22,011 nt of DNA, from the NCBI GenBank assembly GCA_025399215.1, contig MU621371.1:1-22011 (forward strand). Direction: 5' to 3'. Source of the stretch: Globomyces pollinis-pini (taxonomy: Eukaryota > Chytridiomycota > Chytridiomycetes > Rhizophydiales > Globomycetaceae). Shown in pieces: positions 1 to 7,851 of this stretch (position 1 is its first letter; every line of letters begins with the position of its first letter). The translations under genes and the position numbers were made by a program. The notes below the pieces were generated by a model that did no database searches, had not been told where the DNA came from, and saw nothing but the letters and a program-made list of their open reading frames with translations.

Positions 1-12
1 TTTAATTATTAG
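1..12 (+). other. 3' end of an intron (acceptor) interrupting the NRPS-like gene
   Basis: The first 12 bases, TTTAATTATTAG, have the pattern of the other intron ends in this window: a TTAAT branch-like motif a few bases before a TAG acceptor. Without splicing the TAG is an in-frame stop. With splicing the reading frame begins at 13 with Leu-Asp-Lys-Lys, which fits the end of an adenylation domain. The donor lies outside the window. Confidence 0.6.
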
Positions 13-1107
13 CTTGACAAGAAAATGCTTTTAAGTTTAGGTACAGATATTACTACATCTACTTTGACAATTTACGAAGAGATTGTTGCTGATGTTTGGT
101 TCAAGATGCTCGGTGTTAAAGTGGAATCTACAAACATATCATTTTTTGAAGCGGGAGGAAATTCTATCAATGTTATTTCTATTGTTCAGATTTTGAATCA
201 AAAGTTCCCATCATGTAAACTTGATGTGAAGATGATTTTCAAATTGCAATCGCTAAGAAGAATTGCTCTTTATATTGAGACAGGTCAAGTTAAATCGTTA
301 CAAGCAAAGCAGTCAACTAACTCACTCGCTGATGAACCTGATGATCTTCTCTTACAAACTAAATTGTCAGTTCGACCAATATTCAAAGAAAGGCCATTGA
401 AGATTGTGTGTCTTCATGGAGCGGGTAGTTCCGCCAATGTATTTTCTTTACAATTGCAGCAAGTAGTGGAGCAAATGGGATCAACTTGTGAATTTTCGTT
501 TATTGAAGCTAAAACAGAAATTAAAGGTGGTAATGCTTATCTATCAAAGTTCTATGATTCTGATCATTGGTATACTTGGGTTGGAAGCAAATACTTTGGA
601 ACCAAATTTTTATCAAAGAGAACCATGGACAAGGCTCTAAACGATGTGATTGAACAATTGCACGATATTGGTCCGGTGGATGCCCTTCTTGGATTTTCAC
701 AAGGTGCTGCTATGATAGAGATGCTTGATAGAAAAGCTCAAGCTTTCGAAATTCCAAAAACGTGGAACTTCAGCATTTTAATGTCTGGTATGCCAATCAA
801 GTCTTTGGCTCTTCCAAAAAGTTACACCAGCAAAGTTGAAGGTGGAATAAAATCTTCTGCACTGGTAGTCACTGGAGCAGAAGACCGTGATGCAACCTTA
901 CATTTAATGGATCGATACAATGTCAACTATAGACAACTGATGGAACATGATAAAGGACACGAAATCCCAAAACAAATGGAATTTACAAGAAACTTTGCTG
1001 ATAAAATATTTCGAATGGCCGTTAATGAACGAAAACGTAAAAATAATACACGTACAAGCTTAGATGACCGACGAATCGTTACATCCGTAGTTGATACAAC
1101 CTGGTAA
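13..1107 (+). CDS. NRPS-like protein, C-terminal part: adenylation-domain end, carrier domain, FSH1-family serine hydrolase
   Basis: The left end is cut by the window. The first codons read LDKK, the tail of the A10 motif (NGK-x-D-R/K) that closes adenylation domains, so the Met at 25 is probably internal. Numbered from that Met, residues 10-90 are a carrier domain with the phosphopantetheine site FFEAGGNSINV (Ser47). Residues 124-335 are an FSH1-type alpha/beta hydrolase: oxyanion segment HGAG (131-134), nucleophile elbow GFSQG (Ser225), an acid in GAEDRD (Asp287 or Asp289) and His312 in DKGHEIPK. Order A-T-hydrolase suggests an enzyme that activates an amino or carboxylic acid, holds it as a thioester, and releases it with the hydrolase in the place of a thioesterase. 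Substrate unknown. The tail after 335 is basic. A polyadenylation signal AATAAA lies at 1120-1125. Confidence 0.85.
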   Translation, partial: LDKKMLLSLGTDITTSTLTIYEEIVADVWFKMLGVKVESTNISFFEAGGNSINVISIVQILNQKFPSCKLDVKMIFKLQSLRRIALYIETGQVKSLQAKQSTNSLADEPDDLLLQTKLSVRPIFKERPLKIVCLHGAGSSANVFSLQLQQVVEQMGSTCEFSFIEAKTEIKGGNAYLSKFYDSDHWYTWVGSKYFGTKFLSKRTMDKALNDVIEQLHDIGPVDALLGFSQGAAMIEMLDRKAQAFEIPKTWNFSILMSGMPIKSLALPKSYTSKVEGGIKSSALVVTGAEDRDATLHLMDRYNVNYRQLMEHDKGHEIPKQMEFTRNFADKIFRMAVNERKRKNNTRTSLDDRRIVTSVVDTTW

Positions 1108-1258
1108 TACATTTACTTCAATAAAATGAAAATCGGTTACACTATTATTTTTTCATATTAATTGTCTTTTGACATTATTATAATGGTGATGATCAACAAT
1201 CAAAAAAATATGTGAGTGTTAGACTGACGTAACAAAAAATATTGAACTATTTGGTAAC

Positions 1259-2913
1259 ATGTTTCGAAAATGGGCAATGTTACCATTTGTATTTGGTAGT
1301 GTTGTCGTACAAATACAATACCGGAATTCATTTAATTGTGTAGGATCACCAAATGTAATGTACATTTTCAATGTGACAGATTTGAATTCACCCAAACCTA
1401 ATATCAACGAATCTTGGCCAGTATTTTATTCTTTTACACTGACGGAATGTTCAGTTTTTATATGTAGTTCTTTGGAAGTTCCATTAAAGGATAATTGTTG
1501 TATATCATCTCTTGACTTGTCTTTATCGGAGCAATATCAAAGTGGAACTGCAGCCGAATTAAAGGAAGTTAACCCATTACAAATGTATGCAAATGATGGA
1601 ACTTACTGTGTAATTACAAAAACAACTTTGCATCACAATAGTAGCAACTTTCGGTACAACGAAATGTTTATATTAAACGATAATCATTGTGTGGAACATT
1701 TTAAATGTCTTCAGAACAAAACTCTTATGATATACGATCAAAATCAATGCCAAGGTTCATTCGAATTATTTTCTTTAAAAGCTACTCCAATATTAATCAA
1801 TAGTAGAGGGTTATCTGGATCGGTGCAAGTTAGTTACCAAACGGGTACTAATGATACAAACAAAATATCTTGGATCGCTTCCATACCATCAACAAACTCC
1901 ATTCCCAACACAAATTCCATCTGGGATATTATTCAACATTTATGCTTTTCGGTTATATTGATTTCAGATTTAGCTTTGATTGTCTATGTCTATTTTTATC
2001 TGTATAGGGTGACTCAGACAAATTACATGAAGCTATTGATGCTTTTATCAATTATCTGGCTAGTCAGTGATACATTGAATTGTGTGTATGCTTATTCTGT
2101 GATTTCATCTATTCAACAGCAGTATCAAATCATTCAAACTCTATGGACTTTTCATAACTTAGCTACTCTTTTGAATGTTTTTCAAACTACCTTTTTTATA
2201 TTCAATATTGTCATTCCAAATGAATTCAATCTTTTGAAAGCAATAATAATCATTTCGATTGTCATTCTACAATTGGTACTTGCTGGATCGAAATATATCG
2301 GATATTGTTGGCAACCATATGTCACTTTTTGTACTACCTATTTCCCAAATTATTTAGATTGGATAGGGTATGTACAATATTGGATCTTGTTTGTATTCAT
2401 TTGGGATATCGTGCCAATTACTATAATATTCTACAAATTCTTTAATTCGCTGAACTTTCGTACCACAAGCGTATGGCAAAGTATATATGTTGCATGGCTC
2501 TATGATATTGTATTGCCTCTTATTGTTCTTCTACAGGTATTCATTGCTGTGACATATTTCGCAGTATCTTTTATCCAGCACTATACTGATTGGTTGGGTA
2601 ATTTGACGTATATTAAACTTTAGGAAGTGATAAAGCATGGGATAGTCTATTGGCAGTCCAAACGTTACTGATTACCAGCCATATGATACTGAATGTGGTA
2701 GCTATTCAAAGATTAAGATACCTGATATCAATGAAAGTTAACGCAGATTTAATCCAAGAAACAGAGCAAGATACTCAGTATTCAACCACACAGAATACAA
2801 CTTTTACACCAGATACACCTCCAAACTCGGGGTTTTCAAATTCGCATCATCAAACAACTTGTAATACTCATCCAAAAGGGCCACCATCAAGTCCAATTAC
2901 ACCAGAAGATTAA
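1259..2913 (+). CDS. 7-TM protein with cysteine-rich ectodomain, family 1 copy A (spliced, about 542 aa)
   Basis: I do not recognise the family, but the copy at 3643-5171 is a clear paralogue. Exons are 1259-2597 and 2624-2913. A short hydrophobic N-terminus (WAMLPFVFGSVVV) may be a signal peptide. Residues 20-215 form an ectodomain whose eight cysteines (27, 69, 80, 81, 117, 144, 150, 164) are all conserved in copy B, with several N-glycosylation sites. Seven hydrophobic segments follow (about 225-249, 256-280, 296-320, 327-349, 368-395, 414-440, and one after the splice). Shared signatures are PST-x5-PNTN-x-IWD before TM1 and AGS-x-Y-x-GYCW-x-P after TM4. The cytoplasmic tail is rich in Thr, Ser and Pro. 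Ectodomain plus seven helices suggests a receptor, but no G-protein-coupled receptor motif is visible. AATAAA lies at 2941-2946. Confidence 0.75.
2598..2623 (+). other. 26-nt intron in 7-TM family 1 copy A
   Basis: GTAATT...CTTTAG. Unspliced, the frame ends in TAG just before the last transmembrane helix; the next frame continues GSDKAWDSLL, matching GSDKAYDSFS of copy B. Splicing in phase 1 joins the two. Copy B has a 27-nt GT-AG segment at the same codon. The alternative is a one-base deletion in the CTTT run, which would give the same length as unspliced copy B. Confidence 0.6.
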
Positions 2914-3102
2914 AACCAATTTTCCATAAATCACTGTAATAATAAAACCTATTCAATATGAAATCCGGACCTTCCTGTATCTTTAAATTAATCTCAATAG
3001 AAACAGTTTGAATTCCGCTCACATCAGGATGTGTATAGTCCATAATAATTTAAAGGTCCAAATATGCTTTTATCATCAGTTGATTTATTGAGCATAAAGA
3101 AT

Positions 3103-3432
3103 TTACTCTGCAGCTTCTCTAGCAGCTTTCCATTTAGCGATTCTGATTGGCATTAATTTACGTTCAGTTCCTTTAAAAAATAAAATAATATCAATGCATA
3201 CCAATGAAAGGGAGAGAGAGACCAATAGCACTGACAGTCCAGAAACCGATTTGGAATAAAACTCTGTTCTTGACACCAAAAGGAAGAGCACCATTACCTC
3301 TCCAGTTACAACCAGCAAAATGAAGAGGACCTATTGATTAATCCTAAACAGCTTACCATATTGACCTGGAGGAAGGTGATTTTCACCACGAACCACTCTG
3401 CGAGCTTGGACTAAAGTTGATGAGGAAATCAT
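3103..3432 (-). CDS. COX7C-like cytochrome c oxidase small subunit (three exons, 90 aa)
   Basis: Exons on the minus strand are 3432-3357, 3330-3202 and 3170-3103. The product has a basic N-terminus rich in Ser and Arg (ARRVVRGE), as in mitochondrial presequences, then NGALPFGVKNR followed by one membrane helix (about 48-68) ending LPFIG, then a basic tail. LPF-x-VKNR before a single helix is the layout of COX7C, a small inner-membrane subunit of complex IV. The tail (KWKAAREAAE) is longer than in COX7C proteins; if the second intron is not spliced the protein ends at GMH, closer to the usual length. AATAAA is at 3084-3089 on the minus strand. The gene sits between the convergent copies of 7-TM family 1. 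Family assignment is probable, not certain. Confidence 0.6.
3171..3201 (-). other. 31-nt intron 2 of the COX7C-like gene
   Basis: GTATGC donor and TTTAAAG acceptor after a T-rich stretch. It joins LPFIG to TERKLMPIRIAKW in phase 1. Reading through gives a stop two codons later, so an unspliced shorter product is also possible. Confidence 0.6.
3331..3356 (-). other. 26-nt intron 1 of the COX7C-like gene
   Basis: GTAAGC donor, GATTAAT branch-like motif, AATAG acceptor. It joins QYG to PLHFAGCNW in phase 1; unspliced, the start codon's frame meets a stop at once. Confidence 0.75.
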
Positions 3433-3642
3433 TGCTTTTGATTTTGGGGGAAAAAAATTCGATGGAATGAAAAATTATGACAAAAACTGATAATTGAATG
3501 CTCACCCTAGAGAAGTTTATCGAAAACTATGCAAATGATAGGAATAAAAGAGAAGGAAATTGATGTAGGAATTGAATGAAAAAAAAACAGAATGAGTGGA
3601 CTTTTTGTTTATTGATTTGATGGTTTTTTATGGAAAATGTAT

Positions 3643-5171
3643 TCAGTTCTTGGTTGAATGAATGTTATTCACAGTATGCTGTTCTCCGTTGTTTGCAATG
3701 CCAAAGAGCACATTCTTCAGTCTTGACATGATCAGTAAACTTATTTGAGAATGTAAAGTAATAAGTGCAACTAATAGTGCTGAAAAACTATCATAAGCTT
3801 TATCGGATCCTAGTGAATTAATTAAACGCGCATTACCTAGCAAATCTGTCTGAAATTGTATATGGCTAGTTACAAAATAACCAATACATAAAAGAGTATT
3901 GCAAATCATTCCAATCATGAATATTTTATCGACTTCATATAAGTATTTCAATCTCTGAAGAACTGATTTACTTCCATGCACCAACAGCAGACTATATACT
4001 AAATAGCTAGAAGGAATTAAATCAAAAGAGAAAACAAATAGAAACCAAAATGGCATCATGGTCATCCAAACTCTGTAAGTATCGTAATGGATGCAATACT
4101 CTTGATCTGGACTCCAGCAATATCCAAAATAATAGGATCCTGCAAAAACTATATGTATTGCGATGGTAACAGCAAACATAGTTATCTTTGCTCTTGATTT
4201 CAATGGTGGTCGCATAACTCGAAATAGGTATACACTTGTTTGCATCACTGTGCATAACGAGGCCAAGTTTTGAATCGACCAAAGACATTCAATGAATATA
4301 TACATCGAATTCTCGTCTGGAAACTTATACAATGCGTAGAATGCTGTTAAGACCGTGTTGATTAACCATAATGTTGAAGTTATGATTGTAAGTGTGGTGT
4401 AATAAGTTTTGGTTCTGAGAAACAATCTAATGCTATATATCAAAACAAATAAATCTCCAACAATAGAGACGATGAAACACACGTATTGTAGTCTATCCCA
4501 GATGATGTTGGTGTTAGGAGTTGCAATTGTTGAAGGACAATATGTTATCCAAGATACATTCACCTTTGAATCGGCTCCTTTCGCGTATCTCCCATAAGCA
4601 ACGAGTCCTTCGTTGTCATTGATCTCCATCAAATCCGACTGAAGCTCTAAAGTCATTGAAATTTCTATCATTAATCATTTATGCTTCTACCTTCGCAATT
4701 AGGTCCAGAGTATATTTGAAAAGTTCCATCAGAATGGCATTTATAGGTATCATAGCAGTGGCCATCATTGAGAACATATATCGCCTTATATCCATAAATG
4801 GTAGATTTCTCTGATTCTTGTAAAACACAATATGTCCCACCAGCAGCATAAGCGTTCAATCCATATTCGTAGTCGTTAGTAGGTAAAATATTTGCTGAAC
4901 CACTCCAATAATTGTTTGATTCAATCAAACTCAACGAAGACGTACAACAACTATGAACTAACTGTATTGATAGACTTCCACAATAACCTAATGGTGACTC
5001 CTGTAGTGTGAAATAATAGTAATCTGGCCAAATTTCATTTTCCAACGGCTCTGAGCTTGTAATATCATAAACATTAAATAAGTACATAATTGAAGGCGAA
5101 TTTTGACACTGAGAAGAGTCTCTGTATTGTAGCTGAATGACTGAATACGAATGAGAGTCGTTAATTTGCAT
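3643..5171 (-). CDS. 7-TM protein with cysteine-rich ectodomain, family 1 copy B (spliced, about 500 aa)
   Basis: Paralogue of the gene at 1259-2913, on the opposite strand and convergent with it. Exons are 5171-4691 and 4664-3643. The ectodomain aligns from VIQLQYRDSSQC (VVQIQYRNSFNC in copy A), with the same eight cysteines, including the CC pair and TYCV. The membrane part carries PNTN-x-IWD before TM1 and AGSYYFGYCWSP after TM4, then three more helices. Unlike copy A, no signal-peptide-like stretch precedes the ectodomain, so a first exon upstream of 5171 is likely missing; I could not place it. The C-terminal tail is short and lacks the Thr/Pro-rich segment of copy A. Function unknown; receptor-like by shape. 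AATAAA on the minus strand at 3608-3613. Confidence 0.75.
3810..3836 (-). other. Candidate 27-nt stop-free intron in 7-TM family 1 copy B
   Basis: GTAATG...CACTAG, at exactly the codon where copy A has its 26-nt intron. Being a multiple of three without a stop, it is invisible in the reading frame. Spliced, the protein reads LLGSDKAYD, as spliced copy A reads WLGSDKAWD. Confidence 0.45.
4665..4690 (-). other. 26-nt intron in 7-TM family 1 copy B
   Basis: GTAGAA donor, GATTAAT branch-like motif, GATAG acceptor. It bridges two frames between the ectodomain and TM1 and joins PNCE to EISMTLELQ in phase 1. A second acceptor (TTTAG) 18 bases downstream would give a 44-nt intron at 4647-4690, also in frame. 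The 26-nt version matches the spacing of copy A better (23 against 22 residues from the last ectodomain Cys to the GL of the linker). Confidence 0.6.
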
Positions 5172-5409
5172 TGGACGGAAATTTCAATGTGGAATTCTAC
5201 GCGAACCGACATAAATTTGACATATAAGAGATATTTCAAATGAAGCACGCCAAAGTGTTGGATTTAAAAACTGTAAAGACATTCTTAAAATGAATTATGA
5301 GAGTCAATTTCTCTGTATCTGTATAAAAATAGCATATCTAATTTAATTGCAGGTTAATCGATTCGTTTTTTAACATCTTTATTTTTAAAAACCATTGACG
5401 AATGATCCC

Positions 5410-6255
5410 CTAAGTCTTCGTTTCGAATACATTTACATTTCCGCCTTTGGTGTTTGTAATTGAAGGAATAGATGGCCCTGTAGCGTTAACAGGGTTTGTT
5501 TTGAGATTAGTAGGATTGGTGTTTCCACTAGATTCAACATCGATACCAAAGATAGTTTGATACAATTTTCTTTGTTCAGTCATTGCAGAAATCGACCAAC
5601 TAGCTAGTAAAAATTCGAAAACAAATGGCTTATCAGCAGTTGATTTCAAGAAATCCATCAATGTAAATACAATAACGCAAAGCGTTAAAACATTTTCGAA
5701 GGTTAAAGAATAAATAATTTTCTGAAACGCTTTTTGTTTATGACGATCAGTAGTTGATTTGCCGCGCATATCCCAAATCTTGTACAATGAAACGGAATCC
5801 ATTAGTGCACGTAGGATAAGTAAAGGAACCATAGTAATAACCGTAATAATCACTGGGATCGCTGCATCGGGACCATTCATAAAAATAAATACAGTTCTGA
5901 CTTTTCGAATTACAAAAACCAACACCAGCAATGGTTGTCCAAACTTTAAGATCCATGGATTTCCAAAACAAATAGCATCAAATCGTTTTAGAGACACGTA
6001 AACCATTCCCACCAGCATACCGTTTCCAAAAAAAGTAGAAATAGCCATAACCGTATTTGCAGCTTCGAAAGGAACACCATTAACTTCAGCCCAATTAACC
6101 GTACATTGTATGGTAGCAGTCATAAATGAACACATTACCAAAAATTTCGTGATCCAGGTTTGTTGACTTACAGAAATGTTAATCAATTGATTAATTGTTA
6201 ATGCATGAACAAAACCTGTAGCGTAGAGGTAAAACGGTGGTTTTGGCAATGTCAT
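5410..6255 (-). CDS. Small 7-TM protein, family 2 copy A
   Basis: About 281 aa, almost wholly membrane-embedded, with seven hydrophobic segments and a hydrophilic Asn/Thr/Pro-rich tail. I start it at the Met at 6255 (MTLPKPPFYLYATGF), since the paralogue at 20645-21460 aligns from there (SRTPFLIFNAGF); an upstream Met at 6306 is possible. Motifs shared with that paralogue are VSL-x-RF-x-A after TM3, R-x-x-R before the TM4-TM5 loop, KAF-x-KII-x-SL at TM6, and TEQRKLYQTIFG after TM7. There is no long ectodomain. The family is not one I recognise; a sensory or receptor role is only a guess from topology. AATAAA on the minus strand at 5378-5383. Confidence 0.75.
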   Translation of the reverse strand: MTLPKPPFYLYATGFVHALTINQLINISVSQQTWITKFLVMCSFMTATIQCTVNWAEVNGVPFEAANTVMAISTFFGNGMLVGMVYVSLKRFDAICFGNPWILKFGQPLLVLVFVIRKVRTVFIFMNGPDAAIPVIITVITMVPLLILRALMDSVSLYKIWDMRGKSTTDRHKQKAFQKIIYSLTFENVLTLCVIVFTLMDFLKSTADKPFVFEFLLASWSISAMTEQRKLYQTIFGIDVESSGNTNPTNLKTNPVNATGPSIPSITNTKGGNVNVFETKT

Positions 6256-6306
6256 ATTCAGATTAGCGAATTCAAAATAGAAATGGACAATTTCGATTGA
6301 TAACAA

Positions 6307-6752
6307 GTCGACGTCAGTCGATATTCAAAAAAAAATTCCGAACAATATGCATAAACGAGCAATGTTATTCAAGATAAGTGTCTTGCATAATAATACAATT
6401 TGCTTAATTTGAATTATGTGGGTAGAAGGTTTGGAATATCTAACTGTATCTTGATGAAGCTTATTACCATTATTGCAAACGCGAATAAAATCACATGAAA
6501 ACCTTGATCAATAGTAACCATTATGATTTGAAAAATATGAAATAGTTCATCTTGATTTTTTACATGTTTACCTATTGTATTTTATTACAGATTAAAATAG
6601 CATGGAAATATATACTGACTCTTGAACCTCAAGCATCTAAAACCCTAAGCTCTTGCAAGACCTTTCCATTGCTGCGTCAATTAATCTTACTTCCAACGAG
6701 GTCAAGTGTTCATATCATTTATTTGAATTTCTTTTTCTTGTCACCTTTCTTA
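6307..6752 (+). other. Gene-less stretch between divergent genes
   Basis: This separates the divergent family 2 copy A gene and the Nudix gene and should hold both promoters. The Nudix frame is open back to about 6552 but shows no family similarity there. I see no RNA gene or repeat. Confidence 0.4.
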
Positions 6753-7641
6753 ATGCCGACAATCCTAAATATTTTAAAGGATTTTAACACCGGATCATCA
6801 TCGGATAAACTGGAATTTATTGTCGAAGGAATAGTAGTTGGTCATATCCCTTCAATCATTGTTCCACATCTGATATCTCCAATATTTACCATACAAAATA
6901 ATGCTGTTCATTTAACATCATTCAATTCTTTGAATCAAAGAACAATTGAATTAGAAAAAGTACTACTGGAATGGAAATCAAAGAGATTATTTCGTTGTTT
7001 AGATGGATGGAGGAATGAACGGTATTTTATTTACGGACCAAATGGACCTTTACTTGAAATAGAACGTGCAGCAACTGGATTGTTTGGAGTGCTTAGTTTG
7101 GGTTGTCAACTAAATGGGTATACTATTGTCAACAATGAAATTAAAATGTGGATTGGGAAAAGATCATTATCAAAACAGTATAGTTATCATCCTTTCTAAC
7201 AATAGAACTTATCCAGGAATGCTAGATAATACAGTTGGAGGAGGATTAACAGCTGGAAGCATTCCGTTACAAACGCTGATAAAAGAATGTTATGAAGAAG
7301 CAGGGATTGAAGAGCATTTAGCAAGTAAAAGCAAATACGTAGGATACATATCTTATTGGCAAGAGAAAGAATTTGAATCGAATTCTGGAATTGACTATAT
7401 TTTCGATCTGCAGCTCCCTGAATCATTTATTCCTAAACCTGTAGATTTGGAAGTAGATAGTTTTCAATTAGTATCCATGACAGATCTAAAAGAATTGATT
7501 TTGCAAAACAAATTTCATCCTGAAGCTTTAATGGTGGTGGTTGATTTTTTGATCCGTCATCATGCTATATCAGATATAGATGGTGAGCTAGAAAAGCTAT
7601 TGAGATTCTCTCTTCCATATCATCGGCCAGTATTCGAATAG
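6753..7641 (+). CDS. Nudix hydrolase of the thiamine-related (DUF4743-Nudix, YJR142W-like) family
   Basis: Exons 6753-7177 and 7206-7641 give about 286 aa, normal for the family. Residues 1-110 match the N-terminal DUF4743-type region (EGIVVGHIP, LDGWRNERY, IERAATGLFGVL). The Nudix part follows: NGYTI, KMWIGKRS-x-SKQTYPGMLDNTVGGGL, and the box end KECYEEAGI (168-176), giving the Glu residues that bind the metal. Ser160 stands where the canonical box has its first Glu. The C-terminus has DLQLPESFIPKP and VVVDFLIRHHAI, both family hallmarks. Relatives in yeast and plants hydrolyse diphosphates of damaged thiamine analogues (oxothiamine, oxythiamine), so a role in thiamine diphosphate quality control is likely. 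I start at Met 6753 because similarity begins there. Confident on family, less on substrate. Confidence 0.85.
7178..7205 (+). other. 28-nt intron in the Nudix gene
   Basis: GTATAG donor, TTTCTAAC branch site, AATAG acceptor. Splicing in phase 2 creates SKQ-TYPG, exactly the conserved family motif. This is the best single proof that introns this short are real here. Confidence 0.9.
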
Positions 7642-7851
7642 ATGTTCATTACAATTTTGCTTCATATAAATCATCGTCTCAATGGATATATATTTTAAAG
7701 ACTGTTACTATAGTGAGTTCAAAGAGTCATTAAGTTATTAAATCATTAAACTAATAATTGGGATTAATAGTGAAGTGATTATATTTAATATCGTTTCTCA
7801 GTCCTCATTGAGTTAGTTGTTTGTGTTGATCGCGTCTCCTTCACTATCAAA

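Noticed and set aside
2598..2625. Programmed -1 frameshift in 7-TM family 1 copy A
   Set aside because: The sequence AAACTTT is not in the zero-frame phase required for a slippery heptamer, and a 26-nt intron, seen many times here, explains the break. A sequencing error in the T run remains a lesser possibility.
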